This document shows, piece by piece, positions 33,578 to 42,967 of a stretch of 64,000 nt of DNA (positions within the stretch are counted from its first letter, which is position 1; each line of letters begins with the position of its first letter). Origin of the DNA: BQJU01 sp964015035 (GTDB lineage Bacteria; Bacteroidota; Bacteroidia; Chitinophagales; Saprospiraceae). A program made the translations under genes and the position numbers. The notes beneath the pieces are model-generated. The model was given only the letters and a program-made list of their open reading frames with translations. It searched no databases and was not told the origin of the DNA. Where the stretch lies: positions 1 to 64,000 of the forward strand of contig CAXHCA010000006.1 in the NCBI GenBank assembly GCA_964015035.1. The letters are read 5' to 3'.

Positions 33578-34879
33578 ATGGGCAATATCATAGCCATTGT
33601 GGGCCGACCAAATGTGGGTAAATCTACCCTATATAACCGGTTGATTGGAGAACGTCAAGCCATTATTGACGACGTCAGTGGAGTAACGCGCGACCGTCAA
33701 TACGGAAGCAGCTATTGGAATGGTAAGACTTTTACAGTAATCGATACCGGTGGTTTTGTCAAAAACTCCGAGGATGTTTTCGAGGCGGAGATTCGTTCCC
33801 AGGTGCAAATTGCTATCGATGAGGCAGCGGTCATCATCTTCATGGTGGATGTAGCCACCGGCATCACCGACCTCGATGAGGAGATTGCGTCGATGCTGCG
33901 CCGCACGGAAAAACCGGTGCTTCTCTGTGTCAACAAGGTGGACAATAGCCAGCGGCAAATCGAAGCCAATGAATTTTGGAGCCTGGGATTTGAAGAGACC
34001 TTTTTTGTGTCTTCCATGACCGGCAGCGGTACCGGTGAAATTCTGGATGCCCTTACGGAAAAAATTGAGGAAGAAGAACCCTTGGAAAGCGACCTTCCCA
34101 AAATTGCCATCGTAGGCCAACCCAATGTGGGCAAGTCTTCATTGACCAATGCCCTTCTCGGAGAAGAACGAAACATCGTGACCGATATCGCCGGCACTAC
34201 CCGCGATTCAATCCACACCAAGTATACGAAGTTTGGCAAAGAGTTCTTGCTGATAGACACTGCGGGGATCCGCAAAAAAGCCAAGGTACATGAGAACCTG
34301 GAATTTTACTCCGTCATGCGGGCCATCAAAGCCATTGAAGATGCCGATATCTGTATGCTGCTCATCGATGCACAAACCGGTGTAGAAGCTCAGGACATGA
34401 GCATCTTGCGACTGGCGCAGCGACGCAATAAAGGCATTGTGCTGCTGGTCAACAAATGGGATCTTAAGGATAAGGAGACCAATACGGCCCGAGACTTTGA
34501 AAAGGAAATTCGCGATAAGATTGCGCCGTTTACTGACGTTCCCATTCTCTTTGTTTCTGCCTTGGAAAAACAACGGATTTTCAAAGCCGTAGAAGTAGCC
34601 TTGGAAGTATACGAGAATCGCAACCGAAAGATCAAAACGTCCCAACTCAATGAAGTGATGCTGGAAGCTATTGAACGCTACCCGCCGCCTTCCCATCGAG
34701 GACGCTATGTGAAAATCAAGTATGTGACGCAACTGCCCACTTACTACCCTGCTTTTGCTTTCTTTTGCAATAACCCCAAGCACGTCAAAGAAAACTATAA
34801 AAACTATCTGGAAAACCAGTTGCGCAAAAACTTCGATTTTACGGGGGTCCCCATCTCCGTCTTTTTCAGACAAAAATAA
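33578..34879 (+). CDS. der: GTPase Der (EngA)
   Basis: 433 residues from the ATG giving MGNIIAIVGRPNVGKSTLYN; the longer upstream reading frame runs through repeat sequence and is not coding. Two tandem G domains: GRPNVGKSTL, DTGGFV and NKVDNS in the first, GQPNVGKSSL, DTAGIRKKAK and NKWDLKDK in the second, then a KH-like domain at the C-terminus (YYPAFAFFCNNPKHVKENYK). It acts in 50S subunit assembly. It is 15 bp from rfbC. Confidence 0.96.
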   Translation: MGNIIAIVGRPNVGKSTLYNRLIGERQAIIDDVSGVTRDRQYGSSYWNGKTFTVIDTGGFVKNSEDVFEAEIRSQVQIAIDEAAVIIFMVDVATGITDLDEEIASMLRRTEKPVLLCVNKVDNSQRQIEANEFWSLGFEETFFVSSMTGSGTGEILDALTEKIEEEEPLESDLPKIAIVGQPNVGKSSLTNALLGEERNIVTDIAGTTRDSIHTKYTKFGKEFLLIDTAGIRKKAKVHENLEFYSVMRAIKAIEDADICMLLIDAQTGVEAQDMSILRLAQRRNKGIVLLVNKWDLKDKETNTARDFEKEIRDKIAPFTDVPILFVSALEKQRIFKAVEVALEVYENRNRKIKTSQLNEVMLEAIERYPPPSHRGRYVKIKYVTQLPTYYPAFAFFCNNPKHVKENYKNYLENQLRKNFDFTGVPISVFFRQK

Positions 34880-34893
34880 CTGACCTAATAAAG

Positions 34894-35439
34894 ATGCCGT
34901 TCACCGAAACTAATATTCCCGACCTGAAAGTCTTTGAACCAAAAATCTGGGGCGATGATCGGGGTTACTTTTTTGAAGCTTTTAATAAAAATACTTTCGC
35001 GGACGCCAACATCTCCCGCGAGTTTGTACAAGACAATCAAGCACGCTCTACTTTTGGCGTGCTGCGCGGATTGCACTACCAGATAGCCCCCTTTGCACAG
35101 GCCAAACTCGTCAGGGTCATTGAAGGAGAAGTATTGGACGTAGCGGTAGACCTACGACCTGAAAGCCCCACTTACGGGCAATGGTACAGCATATTACTCT
35201 CCGCTGAAAACAAAAAACAACTGTACGTCCCCAGAGGTTTTGCCCACGGCTACGTGGTTTTGAGTGAAACCGCAGAGTTCTTTTACAAATGCGACAATTT
35301 CTACTCTAAAGCTCACGAAGGCGGCATTCGCTTTGACGATCCGTCTCTAAATATCGACTGGCAAATTGCTAGTAATGAAATTCTACTTTCTCCTAAGGAT
35401 GAAATATTGCCCGCTTTTGGCCACCACCGAAAAGATTAA
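34894..35439 (+). CDS. rfbC: dTDP-4-dehydrorhamnose 3,5-epimerase
   Basis: 181 residues, cupin-type fold. Motifs GYFFEAFNKNTFADANI, FVQDNQARSTFGVLRGLHYQ with the catalytic His, VLDVAVDLRPESPTYGQW and VPRGFAHGYVVLSETAEFFY match the RmlC family. It catalyses the third step of dTDP-L-rhamnose synthesis for surface polysaccharide. rfbD follows after 3 bp; rfbA and rfbB are not in the window. Confidence 0.94.
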   Translation: MPFTETNIPDLKVFEPKIWGDDRGYFFEAFNKNTFADANISREFVQDNQARSTFGVLRGLHYQIAPFAQAKLVRVIEGEVLDVAVDLRPESPTYGQWYSILLSAENKKQLYVPRGFAHGYVVLSETAEFFYKCDNFYSKAHEGGIRFDDPSLNIDWQIASNEILLSPKDEILPAFGHHRKD

Positions 35440-35442
35440 AGC

Positions 35443-36339
35443 ATGAATGCAAAACCCAAATTGCTCATCACCGGTGGCAATGGCCAACTAGGTCAGGAAT
35501 TACAAGCCTTAGCAAACCAATTTCCCGATTTTGAATTTTATAGCACTGCACGGGAAAGCCTGGATATCAGCGACGACCAACAAATCACACAACTATTTGA
35601 AAAAGAGCAATTTGACTATTGCATCAATTGTGCCGCCTACACAGCGGTAGACCGTGCCGAAGCGGAAAAAGAACTCGCGGAAAAAATCAATATCAAGGCC
35701 GTTGAAAACCTTGCTGCCATTTGCGCCAGGCAGGAAATCCCCTTGATTCATTTTTCTTCGGATTATGTGTACCACGGCCACCAAAACCACCCCTACTGCG
35801 AAGATGATCCGACCTTTCCTGAAGGCATTTATGCGGTAACCAAACTTGCCGGCGAAGCCGCTGCCCTTCAACGGCACCATCAAACGATGATCATCCGAAC
35901 CTCCTGGGTCTATTCGGCCTTTGGCCACAATTTTGTAAAAACGATGCTCCGCTTGGGCCGGGAACGCGATGAACTGCGCGTGGTGTTTGACCAAATCGGC
36001 ACCCCCACCTACGCCTATGATCTGGCTTTCGCCGTCCTGACCATTTTACATAAAGTAGAACAACAAAAAGTACCTGCTGCTGCCCTGTCCGGCATCTTCA
36101 ATTACAGCAATGAAGGCGTGACCAGCTGGTATGACTTTGCCCTGTCCATCTTTGAGCTGAGTGGCATTACCTGCAACGTTACGCCCATCGAAAGTAAAGA
36201 CTTTCCAACTCCGGCTACGCGCCCTTTTTACAGCGTTTTAAACAAGAACAAGATCAAAAGCACCTTTGCCTTGTCCATCCCTCATTGGCGGGATAGCCTC
36301 CAACATTGTCTGGAGCGCCTGCCCAAAACCATTTCTTAG
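35443..36339 (+). CDS. rfbD: dTDP-4-dehydrorhamnose reductase
   Basis: 298 residues, SDR family. Rossmann motif ITGGNGQLGQELQ, CINCAAYTAVDRAEAEKE, SSDYVYHG and the catalytic YAVTKLAGE, then RTSWVYSAFGHNFVKTM. It makes dTDP-L-rhamnose by NADPH-dependent reduction. It is translationally linked to rfbC by a 3-bp spacing. Confidence 0.94.
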   Translation: MNAKPKLLITGGNGQLGQELQALANQFPDFEFYSTARESLDISDDQQITQLFEKEQFDYCINCAAYTAVDRAEAEKELAEKINIKAVENLAAICARQEIPLIHFSSDYVYHGHQNHPYCEDDPTFPEGIYAVTKLAGEAAALQRHHQTMIIRTSWVYSAFGHNFVKTMLRLGRERDELRVVFDQIGTPTYAYDLAFAVLTILHKVEQQKVPAAALSGIFNYSNEGVTSWYDFALSIFELSGITCNVTPIESKDFPTPATRPFYSVLNKNKIKSTFALSIPHWRDSLQHCLERLPKTIS

Positions 36340-36468
36340 TCCTAATGTTAAATTAGAAGCTAACTACGACAAATAGGAATAATGTAAGCCAAAATACACC
36401 TTATTTATCCGATTATCGTTAATTTGGTACAGACGAGTTTATTGGGTCTTACTTTTAAAAAATCAAAT

Positions 36469-39255
36469 ATGCCTAGTGTATTGAGATATACTCTGACCTT
36501 CATCCTAACGCTGCTCTTTCTTCCTCTACTTCAGGCCACTCACAACCGCGCAGGAGAAATATCCGTTGAGCAAGTAGGAGATTGCACCACTAGCTTAACC
36601 GTAAAAGCCACCATCGTCACCTACACCAAGGCCAGTAGTCGCCCCGCCGACCGCGACACCCTTACCATTTGCTGGGGCGATGGCATCTGTGAACGCGTCG
36701 CCAGGGTGAACGGCATCGGCAGCCCTCCTCAAGGAGAACTCCTGGAAAACGATACCAAAAAAAATATTTATTGTGGTTTTCATACCTATACAGCCCGGGG
36801 CACCTACGTCATTTCCATGACCGACCCCAACCGCAACGGCGGCATTATCAACGTAAATCCGCCGAATTCAGATCAGGTGAAATTCCATATCCAAACAACC
36901 TATACGATTCCCAATCCTCAATTTCAGGGTTGCAATGATACGCCGATTTTGCTACAGCCTCCCATCGATATTGGATGCGTTGGTAAGGTCTTTACACATA
37001 ACCCCAATGCCTACGATGCCGATGGAGACAGCCTTTCTTACCACCTCATTCAACCACTACAGGATGTCAACCTGATTGTTCCCAATTATCAATGGCCCTT
37101 TTCTATCAATCCCGGGCCCGGTAACAATCTCACCATCGACGAAGTCACAGGGGATATCGTTTGGGATGCGCCCCAACAGGTCGGAGAATACAACCTGGCC
37201 ATGATCATTGTAGAATACCGACAGGGCATCCCCATTGATACCATTGTACGGGATATGCAGATTCTCATCCAACAATGCGACAACCAGCCGCCAGTGGTGG
37301 AAGTTCCTTTTGAAGAAATTTGTGTGATCGCCGGTGAAGTGCTAGAGTTTGACGTGATCGCCACCGCACCAATTGATGAAACAGACCAAAAGGTAAGATT
37401 GACCGCACTGGGAGGACCTTTTGAGGTCCCCATCAGCCCAGCTACTTTCACCCCCGAATCCGCCGCCTTCGAGGATGATCCGGTAACCCGAACTTTTCGT
37501 TGGCAAACCACCTGCGACCATATCTCCGGACAATACTATTCTGTCGTATTTAAAGCGATCGACAACTTTTTCGGAGATACCAGTGGTTTAGCTACGCTGA
37601 AAACCGTGCGTATCAAAGTCGTCGGCCCTCCACCTGAGGATGTCCAGGCGGACCCTAGTTCCAACAAAATTACAGTAAGCTGGGCCAACCCCTATTTTTG
37701 TGAAAATACCGAAGATGAATATTTCCGGGGCTTTACGGTTTGGCGAAGATTGGGCTCCAATAATTTTTCAATCGATACCTGCACCCCAGGGCTTGCCGGA
37801 AGGGGCTATACCAAGCTCACGCTCATTGCCATTGACGATGTCAATTCGGACGGGCGGTACTTCTACGAGGATATGAATGTAGAACGTGGCAAAACCTATT
37901 GCTACCGCATACTGGCTGAATTTGCCAAAACAACACCCGATGGTAACAATGCCTACAATCGTGTAGAAAGTCTACCCTCTGAGGAGGTCTGCGTGCAGCT
38001 CAGTCGCGATATACCACTCATCACCAAGGCCGACGTGCTCACTACCAGCAATACCAGTGGTCAAGTAAATGTCTGCTGGTCCAAGCCCAAAGCAGCAGAT
38101 CTCGACACCACAGTCAATATGGGTCCGTATACTTACGAAGTGCTACGAGCTACCGGCCAGACAGATAATGATGGTGATTTTCAAGGCATTGGCGTAAGCT
38201 TTACCAGCCCTACTTTTGCGGCAGCCAACGATACTTGTTTTACTGATGTGAACCTCAATACAGTGGATAATGCTTATAGCTATCGCATCAATTTTTATGT
38301 CAATGGCGAAAGCACCCCCTTGGGCACTACCAATACGGCCAGTACGGTGTATCTATCCGCTGCGCCAACGGACAATGCCAATGTATTGACCTGGACGGAA
38401 ATCGTGCCTTGGAACAATGAATTTTATACCGTTTATCGACAAAATAATACAGGAACTTTTGATTCCATCGCCGTGACCTCAATGGCTACTTATCGAGATA
38501 CCGGACTCGTCAATGGAACGTCCTATTGCTATAAAGTTCGCAGTGCAGGTTCTTATGGCATTGCCGATGTGATTAGCCCAATCATCAACTTTTCACAGGA
38601 ATTGTGCAGCATTCCAGTTGATAATGTCGCCCCTTGTCCGCCCACCTTAACGGTAGACAATGTTTGCGAAAGCGGAATCAACTGTAGTGAGGTGGAAACA
38701 CTGGCCAATACCCTACATTGGGTCAATCCGATGGACTTGTGTGAAGAAACGGATGATGTGGTCGGGTACAATATTTATTACACGCCCATCCAAGACCAGG
38801 AATTTGCCCTCATCGCCAGCTTTGATGATTCCGGAGTATTGAGCTTTGAACACGAACCAGCATTATTTGGCATTGCCGGGTGCTACTACGTAACGGCTAT
38901 TGATACTTTCTTTAATGAGAGTATCGGCAGCGATACCATTTGTGTAGACAATTGTCCGTTCTACGAATTGCCCAATACCTTTACCCCAAATGCCGATGGT
39001 CAAAACGACCAGTTCCGTCCTTTCCCCCATTGTTTTATACAAAGTGTGGACTTCCAGGTCTTCAACCGCTGGGGAGAATTGGTATTCAAAACGGAAAATC
39101 CCGACCTCAATTGGGATGGCACCAACTTAAAAGGAGAACAACTGACTGAAGGGGTCTATTATTACACCTGTCGGGTATTTGAACAACGTGTAGAAGGCGT
39201 CGCCCCTAGTCCGGATATATTAAGTGGATATATTGAATTAATCAGAAGCAACTAA
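36469..39255 (+). CDS. Large secreted protein with THNRAGEI N-terminus and type B T9SS domain (paralogue 1)
   Basis: 928 residues from the ATG giving MPSVLRYTLTFILTLLFLPL, a signal peptide cleaved before ATHNRAGEIS, a motif that opens many surface proteins of this phylum. The protein then has cadherin/Ig-like segments (about 130-390), fibronectin-III-like segments with SLPSEEVCVQL at about 510-760, and ends with the gliding-motility-associated domain (LPNTFTPNADGQNDQFRPFP and FNRWGELVFKTEN). It is therefore exported by the type IX system. It is closely paralogous to the protein encoded 0.7 kb downstream. Its stop overlaps the riboflavin synthase start by one base (TAATG). Function is unknown; adhesion or matrix binding is likely. 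Confidence 0.88.
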   Translation: MPSVLRYTLTFILTLLFLPLLQATHNRAGEISVEQVGDCTTSLTVKATIVTYTKASSRPADRDTLTICWGDGICERVARVNGIGSPPQGELLENDTKKNIYCGFHTYTARGTYVISMTDPNRNGGIINVNPPNSDQVKFHIQTTYTIPNPQFQGCNDTPILLQPPIDIGCVGKVFTHNPNAYDADGDSLSYHLIQPLQDVNLIVPNYQWPFSINPGPGNNLTIDEVTGDIVWDAPQQVGEYNLAMIIVEYRQGIPIDTIVRDMQILIQQCDNQPPVVEVPFEEICVIAGEVLEFDVIATAPIDETDQKVRLTALGGPFEVPISPATFTPESAAFEDDPVTRTFRWQTTCDHISGQYYSVVFKAIDNFFGDTSGLATLKTVRIKVVGPPPEDVQADPSSNKITVSWANPYFCENTEDEYFRGFTVWRRLGSNNFSIDTCTPGLAGRGYTKLTLIAIDDVNSDGRYFYEDMNVERGKTYCYRILAEFAKTTPDGNNAYNRVESLPSEEVCVQLSRDIPLITKADVLTTSNTSGQVNVCWSKPKAADLDTTVNMGPYTYEVLRATGQTDNDGDFQGIGVSFTSPTFAAANDTCFTDVNLNTVDNAYSYRINFYVNGESTPLGTTNTASTVYLSAAPTDNANVLTWTEIVPWNNEFYTVYRQNNTGTFDSIAVTSMATYRDTGLVNGTSYCYKVRSAGSYGIADVISPIINFSQELCSIPVDNVAPCPPTLTVDNVCESGINCSEVETLANTLHWVNPMDLCEETDDVVGYNIYYTPIQDQEFALIASFDDSGVLSFEHEPALFGIAGCYYVTAIDTFFNESIGSDTICVDNCPFYELPNTFTPNADGQNDQFRPFPHCFIQSVDFQVFNRWGELVFKTENPDLNWDGTNLKGEQLTEGVYYYTCRVFEQRVEGVAPSPDILSGYIELIRSN

Positions 39256-39863
39256 TGTTTACAGGCATCATCGAGTCCCTCGGGCTCATTACCGACATAA
39301 AAGCAGAGGGAAGTAATGTACACTTCACCATTGCCTCCTCCATTTCAGATGAACTCAAAATTGATCAAAGTGTTTCGCACAATGGCGTGTGCCTCACTGT
39401 CGTGGCGCTTTCACCAGGTCACCATACGGTGACGGCCATCGAAGAAACCTTGATTCGCTCCAACCTGGGAAAATTGCAAATCGGCGATTCCGTCAACCTG
39501 GAAAGGGCCATGATTTCCAATGGCCGCCTGGACGGACATATCGTGCAAGGACACGTTGATGCCACCGCAGAATGCACCGGGGTGGAATCCCGGGACGGCA
39601 GTTGGTATTTCCACTTTCGCTACCAGCTTACCCCCGAACACCTGCTGGTCGATAAGGGGTCTATCTGTATCAATGGCGTTAGTCTAACCGTCGTTTCCCC
39701 CCGGGAAGATACCTTTTCGGTCGCCATCATTCCTTACACCTATGAACACACCAATTTTGCAGCATTAAAGCCCGGTGATTCCGTCAATCTAGAATTTGAT
39801 ATCATCGGTAAATACATCGCCCGTTACCTGGCCGTCTACAATCAGATGCCCACGAGTAGGTAA
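39255..39863 (+). CDS. ribE: Riboflavin synthase alpha subunit
   Basis: 202 residues, formed by two lumazine-binding domains: MFTGIIESLGLI with SHNGVCLTVV, and GHIVQGHVDATAEC with KGSICINGVSLTVV. It converts two 6,7-dimethyl-8-ribityllumazine molecules to riboflavin and the pyrimidinedione substrate of lumazine synthase. The start overlaps the stop of the preceding surface-protein gene by one base. This coupling to a giant secreted protein gene is odd. Riboflavin need is shared by the flavoenzymes, but no direct link to the hydrogenase is implied. Confidence 0.95.
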   Translation: MFTGIIESLGLITDIKAEGSNVHFTIASSISDELKIDQSVSHNGVCLTVVALSPGHHTVTAIEETLIRSNLGKLQIGDSVNLERAMISNGRLDGHIVQGHVDATAECTGVESRDGSWYFHFRYQLTPEHLLVDKGSICINGVSLTVVSPREDTFSVAIIPYTYEHTNFAALKPGDSVNLEFDIIGKYIARYLAVYNQMPTSR

Positions 39864-39950
39864 TCACACAATTCTTTATTAACTTACTTACGGACAACAA
39901 TTTATCTACTTATTGGGTCATTATATATATAGGATCAAACAATTCGCGCT

Positions 39951-42722
39951 ATGAAAACGTATTTCTACCGGCTTAGCCTCTTACTACTATTTTCAAGCCT
40001 GGCCATCGCAGCAGGAGCAACACACAACCGTGCGGGAGAAATTCGAATTGTGCCAGCCACTGATCCCTGTGACGCCAATCCGCTGGCCATTCGTGCCATT
40101 GTCACCACCTACTCAAAAATAAATGGGACCGATGTCGACCGCGATTCCCTCGAAGTTTGTTGGGGCGACGGCATCTGTACAGTGATCCCTCGAACCAACG
40201 GCAACGGCGTACCTATTGAAGGCAACGTCAAAAGAAATATTTACGAAGGCATTCATGTTTATGGTGGCCCGGGCACCTATAAAATTGGGATGGAAGATCC
40301 CAACCGGGTAGATAATATCATCAATATCAATAACGGAAATTCGGTCATGGTGCCCTTCTACATCCAAACCATCTATACCGTTCCATCTGTACAATTTCAA
40401 GGCTGTAATAGTACCCCTTTGCTCACCACAGCACCCATTGACATTGCCTGTATCGGCACCATTTATACGCATAATCCAGGTGCCATTGACTTTGAAAGAG
40501 ACAGTTTATCTTACGAATTAATTGTCCCCTTGCAAGGTCCAGACAGTGAGGTGCCCTCTTACCAATTCCCAGACCAGGTTCCATTTGAAAACCCTGATAA
40601 TCAATTCAATATAGACCCCAACTCAGGTGTCATCACCTGGGTTACCGCTCAAAAACCGGGAGAATACAATGTCGCATTCAGAGTGAATGAATGGCGAAAC
40701 GGCCTGCTGATGAGTTCCACGATCCGCGATATGCAAATCACGGTAATTGAATGTGACAATGTTCCACCTGTGGTCAATACCGAAGTAGAGGAGATCTGTG
40801 TCATTGCCGGAGAATTGATTGAATTTGACGTCGAAGCCACTGCTCCCGATTTCGAAGTGGAGCAAAAGGTAAAACTAACCGCAGATGGCGGTCCCTTCGA
40901 AATGATTTATAGTCCAGCTACTTTTACACCGGAAGATGATAGCTTCCAAGATGATCCGGTAGTCAAAACTTTTCGCTGGCAAACTACCTGTGAACACATC
41001 TCTGATCAATACTACCAAGTCGTTTTCCGCGCCGTTGACGATTATCTCGGTGATACAGGCTTAGGAACGATCAAAACGGTCCGCATTAAGGTCGTAGGCC
41101 CTCCCCCTCTCGATCCAAGAGCGGAAGCCGAAAATGCTGCTGTGCGCATTACCTGGGAACAACCCTATAGCTGTGAAGATGCCGAAATGGATTATTTTTT
41201 CGGCTTCTCGGTATGGCGACGCGAAAGCCCCAATAATTTTATAGTAGATACTTGTGAGACGGGGCTCGAGGGGCGCGGTTATACTAAGATTAGCGTTGGT
41301 CCAGTACTGGACGTCGAAAATGGCCGGTACTATTTCATCGACGAAAATTTGAGTCGTGGTAAAACTTATTGCTACCGCATTCTCGCCGAATTTGCCAGCA
41401 TCTCTCCAGGCGGATATGCCTACAATAAGGTAGAAAGCCTTCCTTCTGAAGAAGTCTGTACTCAACTAAAACGAGATATTCCGGTCATCACCAATGTGAG
41501 CGTAGAAACGACCGATCAGAACACCGGCGCCATCCAGGTCTGTTGGTCCAAACCCGTAGAGGAAGACCTCGACCCCGAAGCGAATCCAGGTCCGTATGTC
41601 TACGAGGTCCTGCGCGCTACCGGCATCACCACCAATGATGCGGATTTCCAACCCATCGGCGTATCATTCACTAGCCCCACCTTCGAACTGGCCAATGATA
41701 CCTGCTTCGTCGATACCGGCCTCAATACCACAGACAATGCTTATTCTTATATAGTGAATTTCTATATCAAAGGAGACGAGTTGCTTGGTGCAACAGCACC
41801 GGCTTCCTCGGTTTACCTCAACGTTGGCCCCACCGACAATACCAATGTCCTGACCTGGCAGGAAGATGTGCCTTGGGGCAATTATGAATACACCGTCTAT
41901 CGATTGATCGGCCCAGACTTCGTCCCCATCGCCACGGTCACGGAACCGACCTACCGCGATACTGGATTGGCCAATGGTACCCAATATTGTTACAAAATTG
42001 AAAGCACCGGCACTTATGGCATCAATGGCGTAATCGATCCAATTATCAATTTCTCCCAGGAAAATTGTGGCGTGCCCGAGGATAATATACCTCCCTGCCC
42101 ACCACAATTGGAGGTGTCTAACCTCTGCGCACAGGCCACCGGCTGCCTCGAAGACAACCAGCTGTTCAATTCCCTGGCTTGGAGAAATCCGGAAGATTTA
42201 TGTGAAGATACCGACGACGTTCTGGCTTTCAACATTTATTACGGTACTGCTCCCGATGGAGATTTTGAAATTGTACAAACCATTAACGATCCCTCTGAAT
42301 TAAACTTTGATCATTTCCCTCCAGAAAGTCGAGGCCTGGCCGGTTGTTATGCCGTCACCGCGATCGATTCCGTGGGCAATGAAAGTCCGTTTAGCAATAT
42401 CGTCTGTACCGACAACTGTCCGATTTACACGCTGCCCAATACCTTTACCCCTAACCAGGATGGGCAAAATGATCTGTTTACCCCCTACCCTTATTGCTTC
42501 ATCGAAAGTGTAGAATTTCTGGTGTACAACCGTTGGGGAGAATTGGTTTTTGAAACCACCGATCCGGCGCTCAACTGGGATGGAACCAACTTAAAGGGCG
42601 AACAATTAAGCGAGGGGGTCTATTACTACCGTTGTAAGGTATTCGAACAACGAATCTCAACGGAACCGAGCCTTGGTCAACAGCTGCTCAGTGGCTATAT
42701 TGAATTGATAAAAGGAAAATAA
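39951..42722 (+). CDS. Large secreted protein with THNRAGEI N-terminus and type B T9SS domain (paralogue 2)
   Basis: 923 residues. Signal peptide (FYRLSLLLLFSSLAIAAGA) followed by THNRAGEIRI. Domain order, spacing and even many phrases match paralogue 1: EEICVIAGELIEFDVEATAP, DDPVVKTFRWQTTCEHISDQ, SLPSEEVCTQL, and at the end LPNTFTPNQDGQNDLFTPYP with YNRWGELVFETTD. By eye the two proteins are well over half identical, so this is a duplication with ribE between the copies. Exported by the type IX system; function is not known. It converges on rpoC with a bidirectional terminator between. Confidence 0.88.
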   Translation: MKTYFYRLSLLLLFSSLAIAAGATHNRAGEIRIVPATDPCDANPLAIRAIVTTYSKINGTDVDRDSLEVCWGDGICTVIPRTNGNGVPIEGNVKRNIYEGIHVYGGPGTYKIGMEDPNRVDNIININNGNSVMVPFYIQTIYTVPSVQFQGCNSTPLLTTAPIDIACIGTIYTHNPGAIDFERDSLSYELIVPLQGPDSEVPSYQFPDQVPFENPDNQFNIDPNSGVITWVTAQKPGEYNVAFRVNEWRNGLLMSSTIRDMQITVIECDNVPPVVNTEVEEICVIAGELIEFDVEATAPDFEVEQKVKLTADGGPFEMIYSPATFTPEDDSFQDDPVVKTFRWQTTCEHISDQYYQVVFRAVDDYLGDTGLGTIKTVRIKVVGPPPLDPRAEAENAAVRITWEQPYSCEDAEMDYFFGFSVWRRESPNNFIVDTCETGLEGRGYTKISVGPVLDVENGRYYFIDENLSRGKTYCYRILAEFASISPGGYAYNKVESLPSEEVCTQLKRDIPVITNVSVETTDQNTGAIQVCWSKPVEEDLDPEANPGPYVYEVLRATGITTNDADFQPIGVSFTSPTFELANDTCFVDTGLNTTDNAYSYIVNFYIKGDELLGATAPASSVYLNVGPTDNTNVLTWQEDVPWGNYEYTVYRLIGPDFVPIATVTEPTYRDTGLANGTQYCYKIESTGTYGINGVIDPIINFSQENCGVPEDNIPPCPPQLEVSNLCAQATGCLEDNQLFNSLAWRNPEDLCEDTDDVLAFNIYYGTAPDGDFEIVQTINDPSELNFDHFPPESRGLAGCYAVTAIDSVGNESPFSNIVCTDNCPIYTLPNTFTPNQDGQNDLFTPYPYCFIESVEFLVYNRWGELVFETTDPALNWDGTNLKGEQLSEGVYYYRCKVFEQRISTEPSLGQQLLSGYIELIKGK

Positions 42723-42730
42723 CAGATTGA

Positions 42731-42845
42731 TCGGTTGGGGCGTGTCCCCCATGCGGGGGCCGGTCCCTTCCGCATTTCAGCCCTACGGGCCAGCCTTGGC
42801 TACGCCGCGGCTGTGCTCCAGGCACCTCACGCAAGAGGCTTTCCC
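42731..42845. repeat. GC-rich repeat-like intergenic sequence
   Basis: GC content rises abruptly in a block starting GGGGCGTGTCCCCCATGCGG and containing GGCCAGCCTTGGCTACGCCG and GGCTGTGCTCC. Its beginning (GCGTGTCCCC) and end (CACGCAAG) recall a dispersed non-coding element that I know from other Bacteroidota genomes. It appears once in the window, so it cannot be shown here to be repeated. Confidence 0.35.
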
Positions 42846-42900
42846 CTTGAAAATTAGTCATTCCCATCCACCTTGGCGCTTCCTTTCCCCAAAATGACAA

Positions 42901-42940
42901 AAAAAAAGCCGGCACCAAATTGCTCTGATACCGGTTTTTC
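42901..42940 (-). terminator. Terminator of rpoBC, possibly bidirectional
   Basis: On the minus strand CCGGTATCA and TGGTGCCGG form a 9-bp stem (with G-U pairs) around GAGCAATT, followed by seven Ts. On the plus strand the stem is followed by TTTTTC, so it could also end the convergent surface-protein gene. Confidence 0.8.
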
Positions 42941-42967
42941 TCTCATCTTAAGTTCCCCGAAGGGCAA

